64,000 nt of DNA from RUG11241 sp964560085. Its GTDB lineage: Bacteria; Bacillota_I; Bacilli_A; RF39; UBA660. A program made the translations under genes and the position numbers. The stretch is taken from assembly GCA_964560085.1 (NCBI GenBank), contig CAZLKF010000001.1:1-64000 (forward strand), in the 5' to 3' direction. Below are positions 25,195 through 34,336 of this stretch, one piece after another. The first letter of the stretch is position 1. Every line of letters starts with the position of its first letter. Under the pieces are notes generated by a model. It made no database searches and was not told the DNA's origin. It worked only from the letters and a program-made list of their open reading frames with translations.

Positions 25195-27021
25195 TCATAA
25201 ATTTAAATAACCTTTAATAATTTCTGAAATTTTAGTAAAATTCATGTTATTTTCTGTCAACAATTCATCAATAGAACCTTGCTTTATAAACTTGTCTGAA
25301 TAGCCAAGAATCCGAATATTACAAGCACAATTTATCTGATTTAAATATAATAAAATATTGTTTCCTAGTCCTCCTATTACTTGATTATCTTCAATAGTAA
25401 TAATTTGAAAATTCTCATTAGAAAGTTGTTTTAATAACTTTTCATCCAATGGTTTTATGAAACATGCATTAATTATTTCAATATTAGGAAATTCTTTACC
25501 CAATTGAACGGCCACCTCAACCATTTTACCAGTAGCTATTAAGGCAATCTTCTGTCCTTTTTGAATTATCTCCCATTGGCCTTTTTTTATCTTGGGTATT
25601 GATGCAAATGTCAAGTTACTTGTTCCTTTAGGATATCTTATTGCAGTCGGATGATTATTATTAATAGCATAATGCAACATCATTTTTAATTCTGAAGTAT
25701 TTTTTGGTGCTAGTATTTCAATATTTGGCATATGTGATAAATAAGAAATATCAAAAACTCCTTGATGTGTTTCACCATCATTACCCACTAAACCTGCTCG
25801 GTCAATTGCAAAAACAACAGGCAAATCTTGCATGCATACATCGATTAGAATTTGATCATAGGCGCGTTCTAAGAACGTTGAATATATTGCAACAACAGGT
25901 CGATAGTTAGCACAAGCAAGGCCAGCAGCTAAGGTTACTGCATGTTCTTCGGCTAAACCAACATCAAAAAATCGATTTTCATATTTTTTAGCAAATTCTG
26001 TAAGGCCTGTTCCGTCTTTCATGGCTGCACATATGGCTACTACTTTTTGATTTTCCTCAGCTTCTTTAATTAAATATTGGCCAAAATCTGTCGAATAATC
26101 ATTATTATTCTTTTCTATTATTTTTTCTGGATCAAATTTGGAAACACCATGATAAATATTTGGGAACATCATTGCCGGTAGATAACCTTTTCCTTTTTTG
26201 GTAATGACATGTAAAACAATTGGTCCATCAATCACTTTAATTTTATTTAATGTCTCTGTCACTTCTTTTATATTATGACCATCAATCGGTCCAAAATATT
26301 TAAGACCTAATGTTTCAAATGTTTGGGTAGGTAAAATGACTTTTTTAAAGCGGTTTTTTAATTTTTTTAGTAAATAAATAGTATTCTTTGAATGAAATTT
26401 TGTTTTTATATCTTCTTTAAAATTAAGATATTTTGGATTGATTCGAATTTTATTTAATGTTTTTGCTAAACCGCCAACACTAGTAGAAATCGATTCACCA
26501 TTGTCATTTAAAATGATTAACATATTAGTGTTAGCATTTCCTAAATCATTCATTCCTTCAAAAGCTTCACCGCCAGCCATAGCTCCATCACCAATTAAGG
26601 CAATAACATTATAATTTTCATTATCTAAATCACGAGCGCGAGCCAAGCCTAAAGCAGCTGAAATTGAGTTACTACTATGACCGGTATCAAAAAAATCGAA
26701 CTTACTCTCACCTCTTTTTGGAAAACCACTTAAACCTTTATATTTACGAAGTTCCTTAAATTTTTTAAACCGTTTAGTTAATATTTTGTATGTGTATGCT
26801 TGATGACCAACATCGAAAACAATTTTATCATAATTAAAGTCAAAAACTTTTAATAATGCAATTGTCAAATCAACTGTTCCTAAATTTGAAGCTAAATGTC
26901 CTCCATTCATAGAAACATTTTCAATAATAAAGCTTCTAATTTCATCAGCTAAAACATTCAAGTCTTCATAAGACAATTTTTTTATATCAGTTGGTTCATT
27001 AATTTCATTTAATATTTTCAT
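25195..27021 (-). CDS. dxs: 1-deoxy-D-xylulose-5-phosphate synthase
   Basis: Dxs is the first enzyme of the MEP isoprenoid pathway: a thiamine-diphosphate enzyme joining pyruvate and glyceraldehyde-3-phosphate. The 608-residue protein has the His-containing GHQAYTYKIL, the ThDP/Mg motif GDGAMAGGEAFEGMN, KGKGYLPA, the catalytic Glu in DVGLAEEHAV and DRAGLVGNDGETHQG. GGTGA precedes the ATG. It sits between sigE and surface-protein genes, so a conserved sporulation operon has been interrupted. It feeds UppS (39 kb) with precursors. Confidence 0.96.
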   Translation of the reverse strand: MKILNEINEPTDIKKLSYEDLNVLADEIRSFIIENVSMNGGHLASNLGTVDLTIALLKVFDFNYDKIVFDVGHQAYTYKILTKRFKKFKELRKYKGLSGFPKRGESKFDFFDTGHSSNSISAALGLARARDLDNENYNVIALIGDGAMAGGEAFEGMNDLGNANTNMLIILNDNGESISTSVGGLAKTLNKIRINPKYLNFKEDIKTKFHSKNTIYLLKKLKNRFKKVILPTQTFETLGLKYFGPIDGHNIKEVTETLNKIKVIDGPIVLHVITKKGKGYLPAMMFPNIYHGVSKFDPEKIIEKNNNDYSTDFGQYLIKEAEENQKVVAICAAMKDGTGLTEFAKKYENRFFDVGLAEEHAVTLAAGLACANYRPVVAIYSTFLERAYDQILIDVCMQDLPVVFAIDRAGLVGNDGETHQGVFDISYLSHMPNIEILAPKNTSELKMMLHYAINNNHPTAIRYPKGTSNLTFASIPKIKKGQWEIIQKGQKIALIATGKMVEVAVQLGKEFPNIEIINACFIKPLDEKLLKQLSNENFQIITIEDNQVIGGLGNNILLYLNQINCACNIRILGYSDKFIKQGSIDELLTENNMNFTKISEIIKGYLNL

Positions 27022-27075
27022 AAAATCACCAATTTAATTTTATCATAAATATATTAAAAAAAACTGTAAATCAGT

Positions 27076-27762
27076 TTATTTTATAGTACTCTTTAATTTC
27101 TTTATAACTTTTTTCTCGATTCTTGAAATGTAAGATTGACTTATATTTAATAATTCAGCCACATCTTTTTGAGTCATCTCACTATGACCATATAAACCAT
27201 AACGCAATATGATTATCTCAGAATCACGATCATTCAATTTTTTTAATTCACGATTTAATAATTTGTAATTAATTTCATCATCTAAACCTTTAGTAACGAT
27301 ATCTGGTTCAGTACCCAAGATATCTTCTAAATGTAATTCGTTTCCCTCAGAATCATAACTCAGATTGTCTTCGAAACTTACCTCACCTTTGCGTCGTTTA
27401 TTTTTCCTTAAAAACATTAATATTTCATTATCAATACAACGTGAAGCATAAGTAGCAAGTTTTATATTTTTATCAGGTTTATAAGTATTAACTCCTTTTA
27501 TAAGCCCAATTGTACCAATACTGACTAAATCTTCCAAATCATAACCCGTACTTTCATATCTTTTGGCAAGGAATACAACTAATCGCAAATTATGCTCTAT
27601 TAGTTTATTTTTGGCACCACTATCTCCATTTATAGCTTCAATAATGTAATTATTTTCTTCCTCTTTATCTAAAGGACCAGGTAATTTATCAGCACTACCA
27701 ACAAAATATATATGATTTTTTGGCAAGAATATTCTAAGAATTTTTTTTAATAATTTAATCAT
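27076..27762 (-). CDS. sigE: mother-cell sigma factor SigE (pro-form)
   Basis: SigE drives early mother-cell sporulation genes. The 228-residue protein has a short basic/hydrophobic pro-sequence (IKLLKKILRIFLPKN) ending near VGSADKLPGPL, then region 2 with LEDLVSIGTIGLIKGVNTY and KLATYASRCIDNEILM. Region 4 has DVAELLNISQSYISRIEKK. All match B. subtilis pro-sigma-E, although the pro-sequence is shorter. The start overlaps the end of spoIIGA by eight bases, so the processing protease and its substrate are translationally coupled. Confidence 0.96.
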   Translation of the reverse strand: MIKLLKKILRIFLPKNHIYFVGSADKLPGPLDKEEENNYIIEAINGDSGAKNKLIEHNLRLVVFLAKRYESTGYDLEDLVSIGTIGLIKGVNTYKPDKNIKLATYASRCIDNEILMFLRKNKRRKGEVSFEDNLSYDSEGNELHLEDILGTEPDIVTKGLDDEINYKLLNRELKKLNDRDSEIIILRYGLYGHSEMTQKDVAELLNISQSYISRIEKKVIKKLKSTIK

Positions 27763-28501
27763 TTAGTTCCTCCATTATTTTATAATTCAGTAAGCAGTCA
27801 ACATCATCAATTCTAAGTTTATTTGGTAATAATCCAACAACAATTTTTTTAATTGATTTTAAGCCAACAATCTCAATTTCATCAACTAAGATACCTTTTA
27901 TAATACCTTTTTCCGTTATTGTATTATATGGTATGTAAAAATAATTGTCGATTTCTAACAAATCTTCATTAATTAAGATTACAGGTTTATTAAAGTATGG
28001 GTCAATTAATGAATTTCCAGTATCAAAAAATGAGTTAAGTGAGATAAATTTGTCTTTATATTTTATATTTACTTTATATTTTAAATTATAATTTGTTTTT
28101 AATTTTTTAATTTGTTCTCGATAAAACATTACTATTAATGGAGTTAACACAATTAATATAATAAAATTAGCTATACTACTCAAAAATACTATATTGTTAA
28201 TCGCAAAAATAATTCCTCCTAATAATATGCTGTTTATATAGAAATATACAATTTTTTTAAAAAAGCTTTTTTTTCCAAATGCGACAAGTATTATTATGAA
28301 ACTTATAAACATTTGTAAAATTATAAGTGAAATAGTTGTTATTTTGATAAATAGAATAATTGTGCTCAGTCCACCAATCAAAGATGCTGAAATAATATTT
28401 TTTTTGCTTACATATTGTTTTAAAATAATGCTGGTCATTAAAATGACAATGAAATCTATATAGATATTAAATAATATTAAGGTTTCAATAAATATAGGCA
28501 T
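27755..28501 (-). CDS. spoIIGA: sigma-E processing peptidase SpoIIGA
   Basis: SpoIIGA is the septal aspartic protease that removes the sigma-E pro-sequence after a forespore signal. The 248-residue protein has about five N-terminal membrane helices (1-125) and a cytosolic C-terminal domain with the catalytic motif FFDTGNSLIDP (Asp160), as in retropepsin-like SpoIIGA. It lies directly downstream of ftsZ and overlaps sigE, the order found in Bacillus and Clostridia. Confidence 0.93.
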   Translation of the reverse strand: MPIFIETLILFNIYIDFIVILMTSIILKQYVSKKNIISASLIGGLSTIILFIKITTISLIILQMFISFIIILVAFGKKSFFKKIVYFYINSILLGGIIFAINNIVFLSSIANFIILIVLTPLIVMFYREQIKKLKTNYNLKYKVNIKYKDKFISLNSFFDTGNSLIDPYFNKPVILINEDLLEIDNYFYIPYNTITEKGIIKGILVDEIEIVGLKSIKKIVVGLLPNKLRIDDVDCLLNYKIMEELND

Positions 28502-28523
28502 TTTATCACCTTTTTAATTGTAT

Positions 28524-28547
28524 AAAAAAAGACACATAATTTGTGTC
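28524..28547 (-). terminator. terminator between ftsZ and spoIIGA
   Basis: On the minus strand GACACA, a short loop and TGTGTC are followed by seven T residues. It separates the division genes from the sporulation operon. Confidence 0.7.
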
Positions 28548-28555
28548 GTTTTATA

Positions 28556-29620
28556 CTAGAAATTTCTATTTCTAAAGAATGATGGAATATCAGCATCGCC
28601 ATTATCTTCATCAGGATCAAATTTTTCTTCTTGAACATTCTTACGAGCATAAGAATGATATAATGGTTCACTTTCTTCTTCAAAACCAGTTGCAATTACT
28701 GTAACAATAACTTCATCAGTTAAATTCTCACAAATAATTGCTCCAAATATTGTATTAATATCAGTATTAGCACTAGTTCTAACTACTTCTGCTGCTTCTT
28801 CAACTTCAAATAAAGTTAATGAAGGGCCACCAGTAACATTAATGATAGCATCAGTTGCGCCATTGATACTTGTTTCAAGTAAAGGACTAGAAACAGCTTG
28901 ACGAGCAGCTTCAGCAGCTCTATTCTCACCAACACCAATTCCGATTCCTATTAAGGCATTACCACGTTTTTCCATAACAGTTTTAACGTCAGCAAAATCT
29001 AAATTAATTAATCCCGAAACAGCTATCAAATCAGAAATTGACTGAACTCCTGTACGAAGAACATTGTCTACTTCTTTAAATGAATCAAGTAGTGGTGTTG
29101 ATTTATCTATTAATTCTCGTAAACGATCATTTGGAACAATAATTAAAGTATCGACATGTTTTTTCAATTCTTCTAATCCTGCAAGAGCTTGTTCCATTCT
29201 TTTTTTACCTTCAAAAGAAAATGGTTTAGTAACGATTCCAACAGTTAAAGCACCTAAACCTTGGGCAATTTCGGCAATTACAGGAGCTGCTCCAGTTCCT
29301 GTTCCACCACCCATACCGCAAGTTACGAATACCATGTCAGCACCTTTTAACGCTTCTTCAATTTCAGCTTTTGATTCCAAGGCCGCTTCTTTTCCAATTT
29401 GTGGATTAGCGCCGGCACCTAAACCATTTGTAAGTTCTGCTCCTATTTGTATTTTTTTCTCAGCTTGTGAATTATTTAACACTTGTAAATCGGTATTAGC
29501 AACAATAAAGTCAACACCTTTAAGACCTGACTCAATCATTCGATTAACAGCATTATTGCCACCACCACCGACACCAATAACTTTTATTTTTGCTAATTGA
29601 TCCATTTCTAATCCAAACAT
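28556..29620 (-). CDS. ftsZ: cell division protein FtsZ
   Basis: FtsZ is the tubulin-like GTPase that forms the division ring. The 354-residue protein has GVGGGGNNAVNRM near the N-terminus, the GTP-binding GMGGGTGTGAAPV, and the T7-loop NLDFADVKTVM. The C-terminal tail DADIPSFFRNRNF is the conserved peptide that contacts FtsA and other partners. GGGAGGA precedes the ATG. It is co-oriented and 17 bases downstream of ftsA. Confidence 0.98.
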   Translation of the reverse strand: MFGLEMDQLAKIKVIGVGGGGNNAVNRMIESGLKGVDFIVANTDLQVLNNSQAEKKIQIGAELTNGLGAGANPQIGKEAALESKAEIEEALKGADMVFVTCGMGGGTGTGAAPVIAEIAQGLGALTVGIVTKPFSFEGKKRMEQALAGLEELKKHVDTLIIVPNDRLRELIDKSTPLLDSFKEVDNVLRTGVQSISDLIAVSGLINLDFADVKTVMEKRGNALIGIGIGVGENRAAEAARQAVSSPLLETSINGATDAIINVTGGPSLTLFEVEEAAEVVRTSANTDINTIFGAIICENLTDEVIVTVIATGFEEESEPLYHSYARKNVQEEKFDPDEDNGDADIPSFFRNRNF

Positions 29621-29637
29621 ATTAATTGTTTCCTCCC

Positions 29638-30876
29638 TTATTCGCTAAAAAAGTAATTAAAAACTTTATCTAGCACATTACCATCTGACACATTTTTACT
29701 CTTAGCAGATGAAACCATATCATCAATTTCTGTCTTGGTAAACATTGAATATTCTTGACCACGCAATTTCAATTTATTTGCAAAATAAATAATTGATCCA
29801 ATTGCTGTTGAAAATTTATTATTGCGAACACCGAGCAATTTTACTTGTTCAATTGATGCCTTTGATCCAAGTACATCATTAGCAAGTTTACCTAAACCAC
29901 GCATATTACTAGTGCCACCTGTAATTATTATATAATCATTTTCTTCATTAGTCAAAGAAGAAATCTCTTTTTTAACTAAATTAAGTATTTCTTCAAGTCT
30001 TGCTTCAACAATTTCAGTTAATTCATACTGATTTATATTGATATCTTCATTAATTATATTGCGTTTTATGCAAACGTCATTAACATTTGCTCCAGATTTA
30101 TGAGCAAGAGCAAATTTTTCTTTTAAGCTACTAGCAGAAGCATTATCAATTTTATATATATAAGCAATGTCATTGTCAACACTTTTACCGCCTAATTGAA
30201 TAACACTTGATTTTATAGTAATACCATGATTATTTAAACTTACAATTGTTAAATCATGACCGATATTAACAATTATTCCTTTTTTACTATCTATATCTTT
30301 ATTTTTATATGTATACAAGTCAGAAATAGATCCTAAGCAAACATCAATAACATTTATACCAATTTGTTCAAGTAAACCAACAACGGAATATAGATTTTCT
30401 TTGGGAATAGTTGAAATAATTCCTCTAATTTCTAAAGAATTAGCAATAACTCCTTTTGGATCTTTAATTTGATCTTTATCATCGGCTTTAAAATCGATAA
30501 CTTGCATAGCTGCCATTTCACTTTTTTTAGGAACATTATTAGTTACAACTTGTTGCATTAATTTAATTATTAAATCACTTGCGATGGGTGTTCCATCATG
30601 ATCAATTTTTTCTTTAAATGATTTAAATTCTGCAAAATAACTCGGAACAACAACAAGGACTTTCTTTATTTCGATACCAATCATTTTTTCTACTTCATTT
30701 ATAGCATTTTTTATGACTGAAGCAGCAGCCTTAGGATCATTAATTACTCCTTTTTTTATTCCTTTTGCTTTTACAGAAGATGCGGCAAGTAAATTCAGTT
30801 TATTTTTACATAATTCACATACGACTACTTTTATTGAATCTGAACCAATATCAATGCTAGTATATATATGTCTCAT
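29638..30876 (-). CDS. ftsA: cell division protein FtsA
   Basis: FtsA is an actin-like ATPase that tethers FtsZ to the membrane. The 412-residue protein has the phosphate-1 motif SIDIGSDSIKVVV, the SHS2 insertion (1C domain) in the first third, IVNIGHDLTIV and the adenosine motif IIITGGTSNMRGL. The C-terminus NVLDKVFNYFFSE fits an amphipathic membrane-targeting helix. GGAGA precedes the ATG. A terminator separates it from divIB upstream. Confidence 0.95.
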   Translation of the reverse strand: MRHIYTSIDIGSDSIKVVVCELCKNKLNLLAASSVKAKGIKKGVINDPKAAASVIKNAINEVEKMIGIEIKKVLVVVPSYFAEFKSFKEKIDHDGTPIASDLIIKLMQQVVTNNVPKKSEMAAMQVIDFKADDKDQIKDPKGVIANSLEIRGIISTIPKENLYSVVGLLEQIGINVIDVCLGSISDLYTYKNKDIDSKKGIIVNIGHDLTIVSLNNHGITIKSSVIQLGGKSVDNDIAYIYKIDNASASSLKEKFALAHKSGANVNDVCIKRNIINEDININQYELTEIVEARLEEILNLVKKEISSLTNEENDYIIITGGTSNMRGLGKLANDVLGSKASIEQVKLLGVRNNKFSTAIGSIIYFANKLKLRGQEYSMFTKTEIDDMVSSAKSKNVSDGNVLDKVFNYFFSE

Positions 30877-30944
30877 GTGATCATCTCCTATAATCTAATA
30901 TCATTATACTATATTTAAAATAAATGTAAAAGGGGTAAATAAAA

Positions 30945-30965
30945 AAAGTTAAAAATTTTAACTTT
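30945..30965 (-). terminator. terminator between divIB and ftsA
   Basis: AAAGTTAAAA and TTTTAACTTT form a near-continuous palindrome with a T-run on the minus strand. The divIB stop lies inside it. Confidence 0.6.
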
Positions 30966-31635
30966 CTTTAAATATTTCAAAATGACTCCCAGAGTCTAAA
31001 TATATTATTCCTTTTTTATCTTTGAAGTTTGAAATAATTGTTAAGTAATTATTGACTAAGTTAAAGCGCTTCAAATTAATATATACGTAATTTCCATCAT
31101 TCATTGTAAGGAGAAATCTCTCTTTATCAATATTTGGATCATATTTGATTTCTGAAATTTTATTTAAAACACTATCATTTATCTTTACTAAACTTTCTCT
31201 GAATAATTCAATTATTGTATCAGGAACATAGTTTACTAGAATGGGAACACTATATTTTATATTAATTGCTTTTCCATTTGCTAAAACTGTCACTTCTTCA
31301 TTCACATCATAATATATTGGTTTTGTTTCTTCAATATTGATATTAATAGTTGAAAGACTTTTTGTAACTTTAACTTTACTAATTAAGGAATTATTTAATA
31401 AAGCTTTTTCGATATTCTTTTTATTTATATTTCTCATTTTTGGATAATTACTTATTTTAGCAAGCTCAATTATTTCTTGATCCTTTAAGAAAGTATTACC
31501 GGTTACATAGATATTAGTTAGTGGTAATCTAAAAAAGTAAAATCCTATTCCAATTAGTAAACCCAAAAAAAGTAAACATTTAAATACACGGTCGTATCTA
31601 ATTTTTACTTTATGATTGTGAGATTTTACTTTCAT
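30958..31635 (-). CDS. divIB: cell division protein FtsQ/DivIB
   Basis: DivIB is a bitopic divisome protein that organises septal wall synthesis with FtsL and DivIC. The 225-residue protein has a short basic cytosolic tail, one membrane helix (about 18-36) and the POTRA domain that follows it directly (PLTNIYVTGNTFLKDQEIIEL). The FtsQ beta domain comes next. Gene order murG-murB-divIB supports the call. Confidence 0.9.
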   Translation of the reverse strand: MKVKSHNHKVKIRYDRVFKCLLFLGLLIGIGFYFFRLPLTNIYVTGNTFLKDQEIIELAKISNYPKMRNINKKNIEKALLNNSLISKVKVTKSLSTININIEETKPIYYDVNEEVTVLANGKAINIKYSVPILVNYVPDTIIELFRESLVKINDSVLNKISEIKYDPNIDKERFLLTMNDGNYVYINLKRFNLVNNYLTIISNFKDKKGIIYLDSGSHFEIFKES

Positions 31636-31643
31636 ATAATCAC

Positions 31644-32540
31644 CTATTCTACTATTTCTTGTTCTACTTTTAATTCAATATTAAATTTTTCCTTGACATC
31701 TTTTTTTATTTTTACGATTAATTCTTTAACATCTTTCCCACTTGCACAACCTTTGTTAACGATGAAATTAGCATGTTTTTCACTAACATATGCATCATTA
31801 ATATGAAATCCTTTAAGATTACATTCTTCAATTAATCTGCCAGCATAGTCGTTCTCAGGATTGCGAAAAACACTACCAGCATTGGGAAATTCTAATGGTT
31901 GTGATTGAATACGACGAGTTCGGCGATCATTTATCACTTCCATAATTGCTTCCTTTTTCCCTTTTTTCAAAATAATAGTTGCTTCTAAAACAACATAATC
32001 AGGATTTTTTTGAAGAAACGAAGAACGATAGTGATAATCTAAGTCTTTGTTCTTTAAAATTACTATATTGTAGTTAGGATCTAATACTTTAACACTTTCA
32101 ACAATATATCCCATATCACTTTTGTAAGCGCCTGCATTCATATAAACAGCTCCCCCAACAGTGCCAGGAATACCAGCGGCGAACTCTAAACCTGTCAATT
32201 CAAATGCTGCTGCTTTCATAGTTAGCTTTATTAAATTATAACCCGCGCCAACTATTAAACGATTACGATTACGATCGAGATCAGCAAATTTATCTAGTTT
32301 TATTAAGACTCCATCATATTTTTCAGTTGCAAAAATCAAATTTGAGCCATTACCAATTATTTTATATTTTAAATTATGTTCTCTTACAATTTTAAGAATA
32401 GTTACTAAATCTTCGACATTTTTTGGCGATATCATTAATGCACAAATAGTATCTAATTTATATGTTGTATATTTTTTTAAAGAAACATCAAATTGTTTAC
32501 GACCACAACGAGTATTCTTAAAAATTTCTTGTATCTTCAT
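31644..32540 (-). CDS. murB: UDP-N-acetylenolpyruvoylglucosamine reductase
   Basis: MurB completes UDP-N-acetylmuramate synthesis in the cytoplasm using FAD and NADPH. The 298-residue protein shows the FAD motif IIGNGSNLIF, GLEFAAGIPGTVGGAVYMNAGAY, the YRSSFLQ segment and the catalytic Ser in NAGSVFRNP. The Tyr-containing insert of type I MurB is absent, so it is the short (type II) form typical of Firmicutes. It lies four bases downstream of murG. Confidence 0.97.
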   Translation of the reverse strand: MKIQEIFKNTRCGRKQFDVSLKKYTTYKLDTICALMISPKNVEDLVTILKIVREHNLKYKIIGNGSNLIFATEKYDGVLIKLDKFADLDRNRNRLIVGAGYNLIKLTMKAAAFELTGLEFAAGIPGTVGGAVYMNAGAYKSDMGYIVESVKVLDPNYNIVILKNKDLDYHYRSSFLQKNPDYVVLEATIILKKGKKEAIMEVINDRRTRRIQSQPLEFPNAGSVFRNPENDYAGRLIEECNLKGFHINDAYVSEKHANFIVNKGCASGKDVKELIVKIKKDVKEKFNIELKVEQEIVE

Positions 32541-32544
32541 GTCA

Positions 32545-33624
32545 TTACTCCTTAATAGTTAATTCTTTTATTAAACAATAAATTTTAGTAGCAGAGTCAT
32601 CGATTCCCAAATCTTGTAGATTTGCTTTCATTTTTTCTATTCTTTTTGTGTCATTAATAATTTCTTCAATTGTTTTAACCAACAGTTGTCCAGTTAAATC
32701 TTTTTCCTCAATCATCACACCAGCATCTTTATTAACTAAATCCATACCATTTATATATTGATGATTGTTAGGAACATATGGACTTGGAATTAAAATTGCT
32801 GGTAGTTTTAGAGAAATAATTTCTGCTAAAGTTGAAGCTCCACAACGAGTAATAACTAAATCTGCTCTCTTCATTATGCGACTTTGTGATTCAACATATG
32901 GAAATATTTTGACATTACTTGGAATTTCAATATTTTTGATATCATTATATGAATTCTCACCTGTGACAAACATAACTTCGTAATCTTTACCAGCAAACAA
33001 TTTTATTGAATCTTTTAGTTTTTCAGTAATTTTACTAGAACCTAAAGAGCCCATAACAATATAAACAAGCTTTTTATTCTCAGTAAGACCAAATTCTTTT
33101 TTTAGAGCAGGCAACATTTTTAAAGCTTCTTCACTACAAGGGTTGCCTGTAAAATGAGTTTTGTTTTTTGGAAAAGCATTAATCGAAGACTTCATGGAAA
33201 CACCAATCATATCAACATATTTGCTTAAAAATTTATTAGATTTACCTGGAATACTATTTTGTTCATGAATAAATGTTTTAATTCCAAGTTTACTAGCAGC
33301 ATAAATAACAGGGCCTGTTACATAACCACCTACCCCAATGACAATATCAGGCTTAAATTCTTCAATAATCTTCTTTGAAGCTTTATAAGCTTTAAAAAAT
33401 TTATTTACAACCTTGATATTAAAAGCAATATTCTTACTAAAACCATATATCTCAATCGACTTAAAAGGTATATTGTGTTTAGGGACAATGTCTTTTTCCA
33501 TACGATTATGAGTCCCTATATATAAAAATTCACTATTTGGTTCTTTTTCTTTAATCTTCTTAATTATAGCTAAAGCGGGATAAATATGACCACCAGTCCC
33601 ACCAGCACTTACAATTACGCGCAT
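32545..33624 (-). CDS. murG: UDP-GlcNAc:lipid I transferase MurG
   Basis: MurG is the GT28-family glycosyltransferase that makes lipid II at the inner membrane face. The 359-residue protein has the G-loops SAGGTGGHIYPALA and VGVGGYVTGPV, HEQNSIPGKSNKFL, VMGSLGSS and the nucleotide-binding RCGASTLAEIISLKLPAILIPSP. It is the first gene of the murG-murB-divIB operon. A GGAGG-type site precedes the ATG. Confidence 0.98.
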   Translation of the reverse strand: MRVIVSAGGTGGHIYPALAIIKKIKEKEPNSEFLYIGTHNRMEKDIVPKHNIPFKSIEIYGFSKNIAFNIKVVNKFFKAYKASKKIIEEFKPDIVIGVGGYVTGPVIYAASKLGIKTFIHEQNSIPGKSNKFLSKYVDMIGVSMKSSINAFPKNKTHFTGNPCSEEALKMLPALKKEFGLTENKKLVYIVMGSLGSSKITEKLKDSIKLFAGKDYEVMFVTGENSYNDIKNIEIPSNVKIFPYVESQSRIMKRADLVITRCGASTLAEIISLKLPAILIPSPYVPNNHQYINGMDLVNKDAGVMIEEKDLTGQLLVKTIEEIINDTKRIEKMKANLQDLGIDDSATKIYCLIKELTIKE

Positions 33625-33676
33625 AAGAACCTCCTGTTCTTTAAATTATATTATTTTTGTTTAAAAAATATACATA

Positions 33677-33752
33677 TGGCTGCCCCAGTTAGATTCGAAC
33701 TAACGAAATGTCGGAGTCAGAGTCCGATGCCTTACCGCTTGGCTATGGGGCA
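33677..33752 (-). tRNA. tRNA-Gln (anticodon CTG)
   Basis: The acceptor arms TGCCCCA and TGGGGCA pair perfectly. The anticodon stem TCGGA/TCCGA encloses loop CTCTGAC, giving anticodon CTG. The T-stem GTTAG/CTAAC with TTCGAAT is standard, and the discriminator is G with CCA encoded. The body closely resembles bacterial tRNA-Gln. CTG reads CAG only, so a TTG tRNA must exist elsewhere. Confidence 0.95.
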
Positions 33753-33765
33753 ATCCCACGAAACA

Positions 33766-33774
33766 ATTATAGCA
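33766..33774 (-). promoter_or_regulatory. extended -10 promoter of tRNA-Gln
   Basis: On the minus strand TGCTATAAT lies 14 bases upstream of the mature tRNA 5' end and just after the dUTPase terminator. No -35 matches. Confidence 0.5.
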
Positions 33775-33778
33775 GAAA

Positions 33779-33807
33779 AAAAGTAAATATACTAGATATT
33801 TACTTTT
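33779..33807 (-). terminator. terminator of the dUTPase transcript
   Basis: AAAAGTAAATAT pairs with ATATTTACTTTT (loop ACTAG), followed on the minus strand by a T-run. Confidence 0.75.
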
Positions 33808-33819
33808 AATATGTAAAGA

Positions 33820-34314
33820 TTATTCATTAAAATTTGTTTCAAATCGTTTAAAATTCCGTTTTATTTTTTTGTAACAAGCATCAATAATAATTTGGTCATT
33901 ATAACCTAGCAAATAAGCAAGATTAACAGTTTCTGCCATTAATGAACTGACATAAGGTTTAGTAAAATTCTTTTGTAACTTAGCACTTTTTTCATATAAA
34001 TAAATAAATTGTTCAATGACATTTCGTTTAATCTTTACTTTCTTAACTTTATCGATTTCTATTTCCAATATTTCTGCAAAACTTAATACCATTATTAAAC
34101 AATCAGCAAATTCATCCAATACCACTTCATCACTACTTCGATCTTTACTAGACCAATATTTAAAAACTCTTGTCTCATTTGCCAATTCACCTAATTCAAC
34201 TAATAATTCAAGAAAATTTTTAAGTCTAATTTCTGGATTATTAATGTCATAAAGTTTGTCAAAAGCAGCATCTAATTGTTTATTAAGTTCATATATACTA
34301 AAATATTCACTCAT
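33820..34314 (-). CDS. dimeric dUTP diphosphatase (dUTPase_2 family)
   Basis: The all-helical dUTPase/MazG-type fold is indicated by the two metal-binding motifs ELLVELGELANETRVFKYWS and DEFADCLIMVLSFA. These enzymes hydrolyse dUTP to dUMP, keeping uracil out of DNA and supplying thymidylate synthesis. The ATG at 34314 has GGGTGA seven bases upstream. A longer frame to 34368 would overlap the upstream gene and lacks a ribosome site. The resulting 164 residues fit the family. Confidence 0.8.
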   Translation of the reverse strand: MSEYFSIYELNKQLDAAFDKLYDINNPEIRLKNFLELLVELGELANETRVFKYWSSKDRSSDEVVLDEFADCLIMVLSFAEILEIEIDKVKKVKIKRNVIEQFIYLYEKSAKLQKNFTKPYVSSLMAETVNLAYLLGYNDQIIIDACYKKIKRNFKRFETNFNE

Positions 34315-34336
34315 TATTTCACCCAAGAAAATTATA

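Noticed and set aside
27076..27762. SigK rather than SigE
   Set aside because: Direct overlap with spoIIGA and the matching pro-sequence and region 2 identify SigE.
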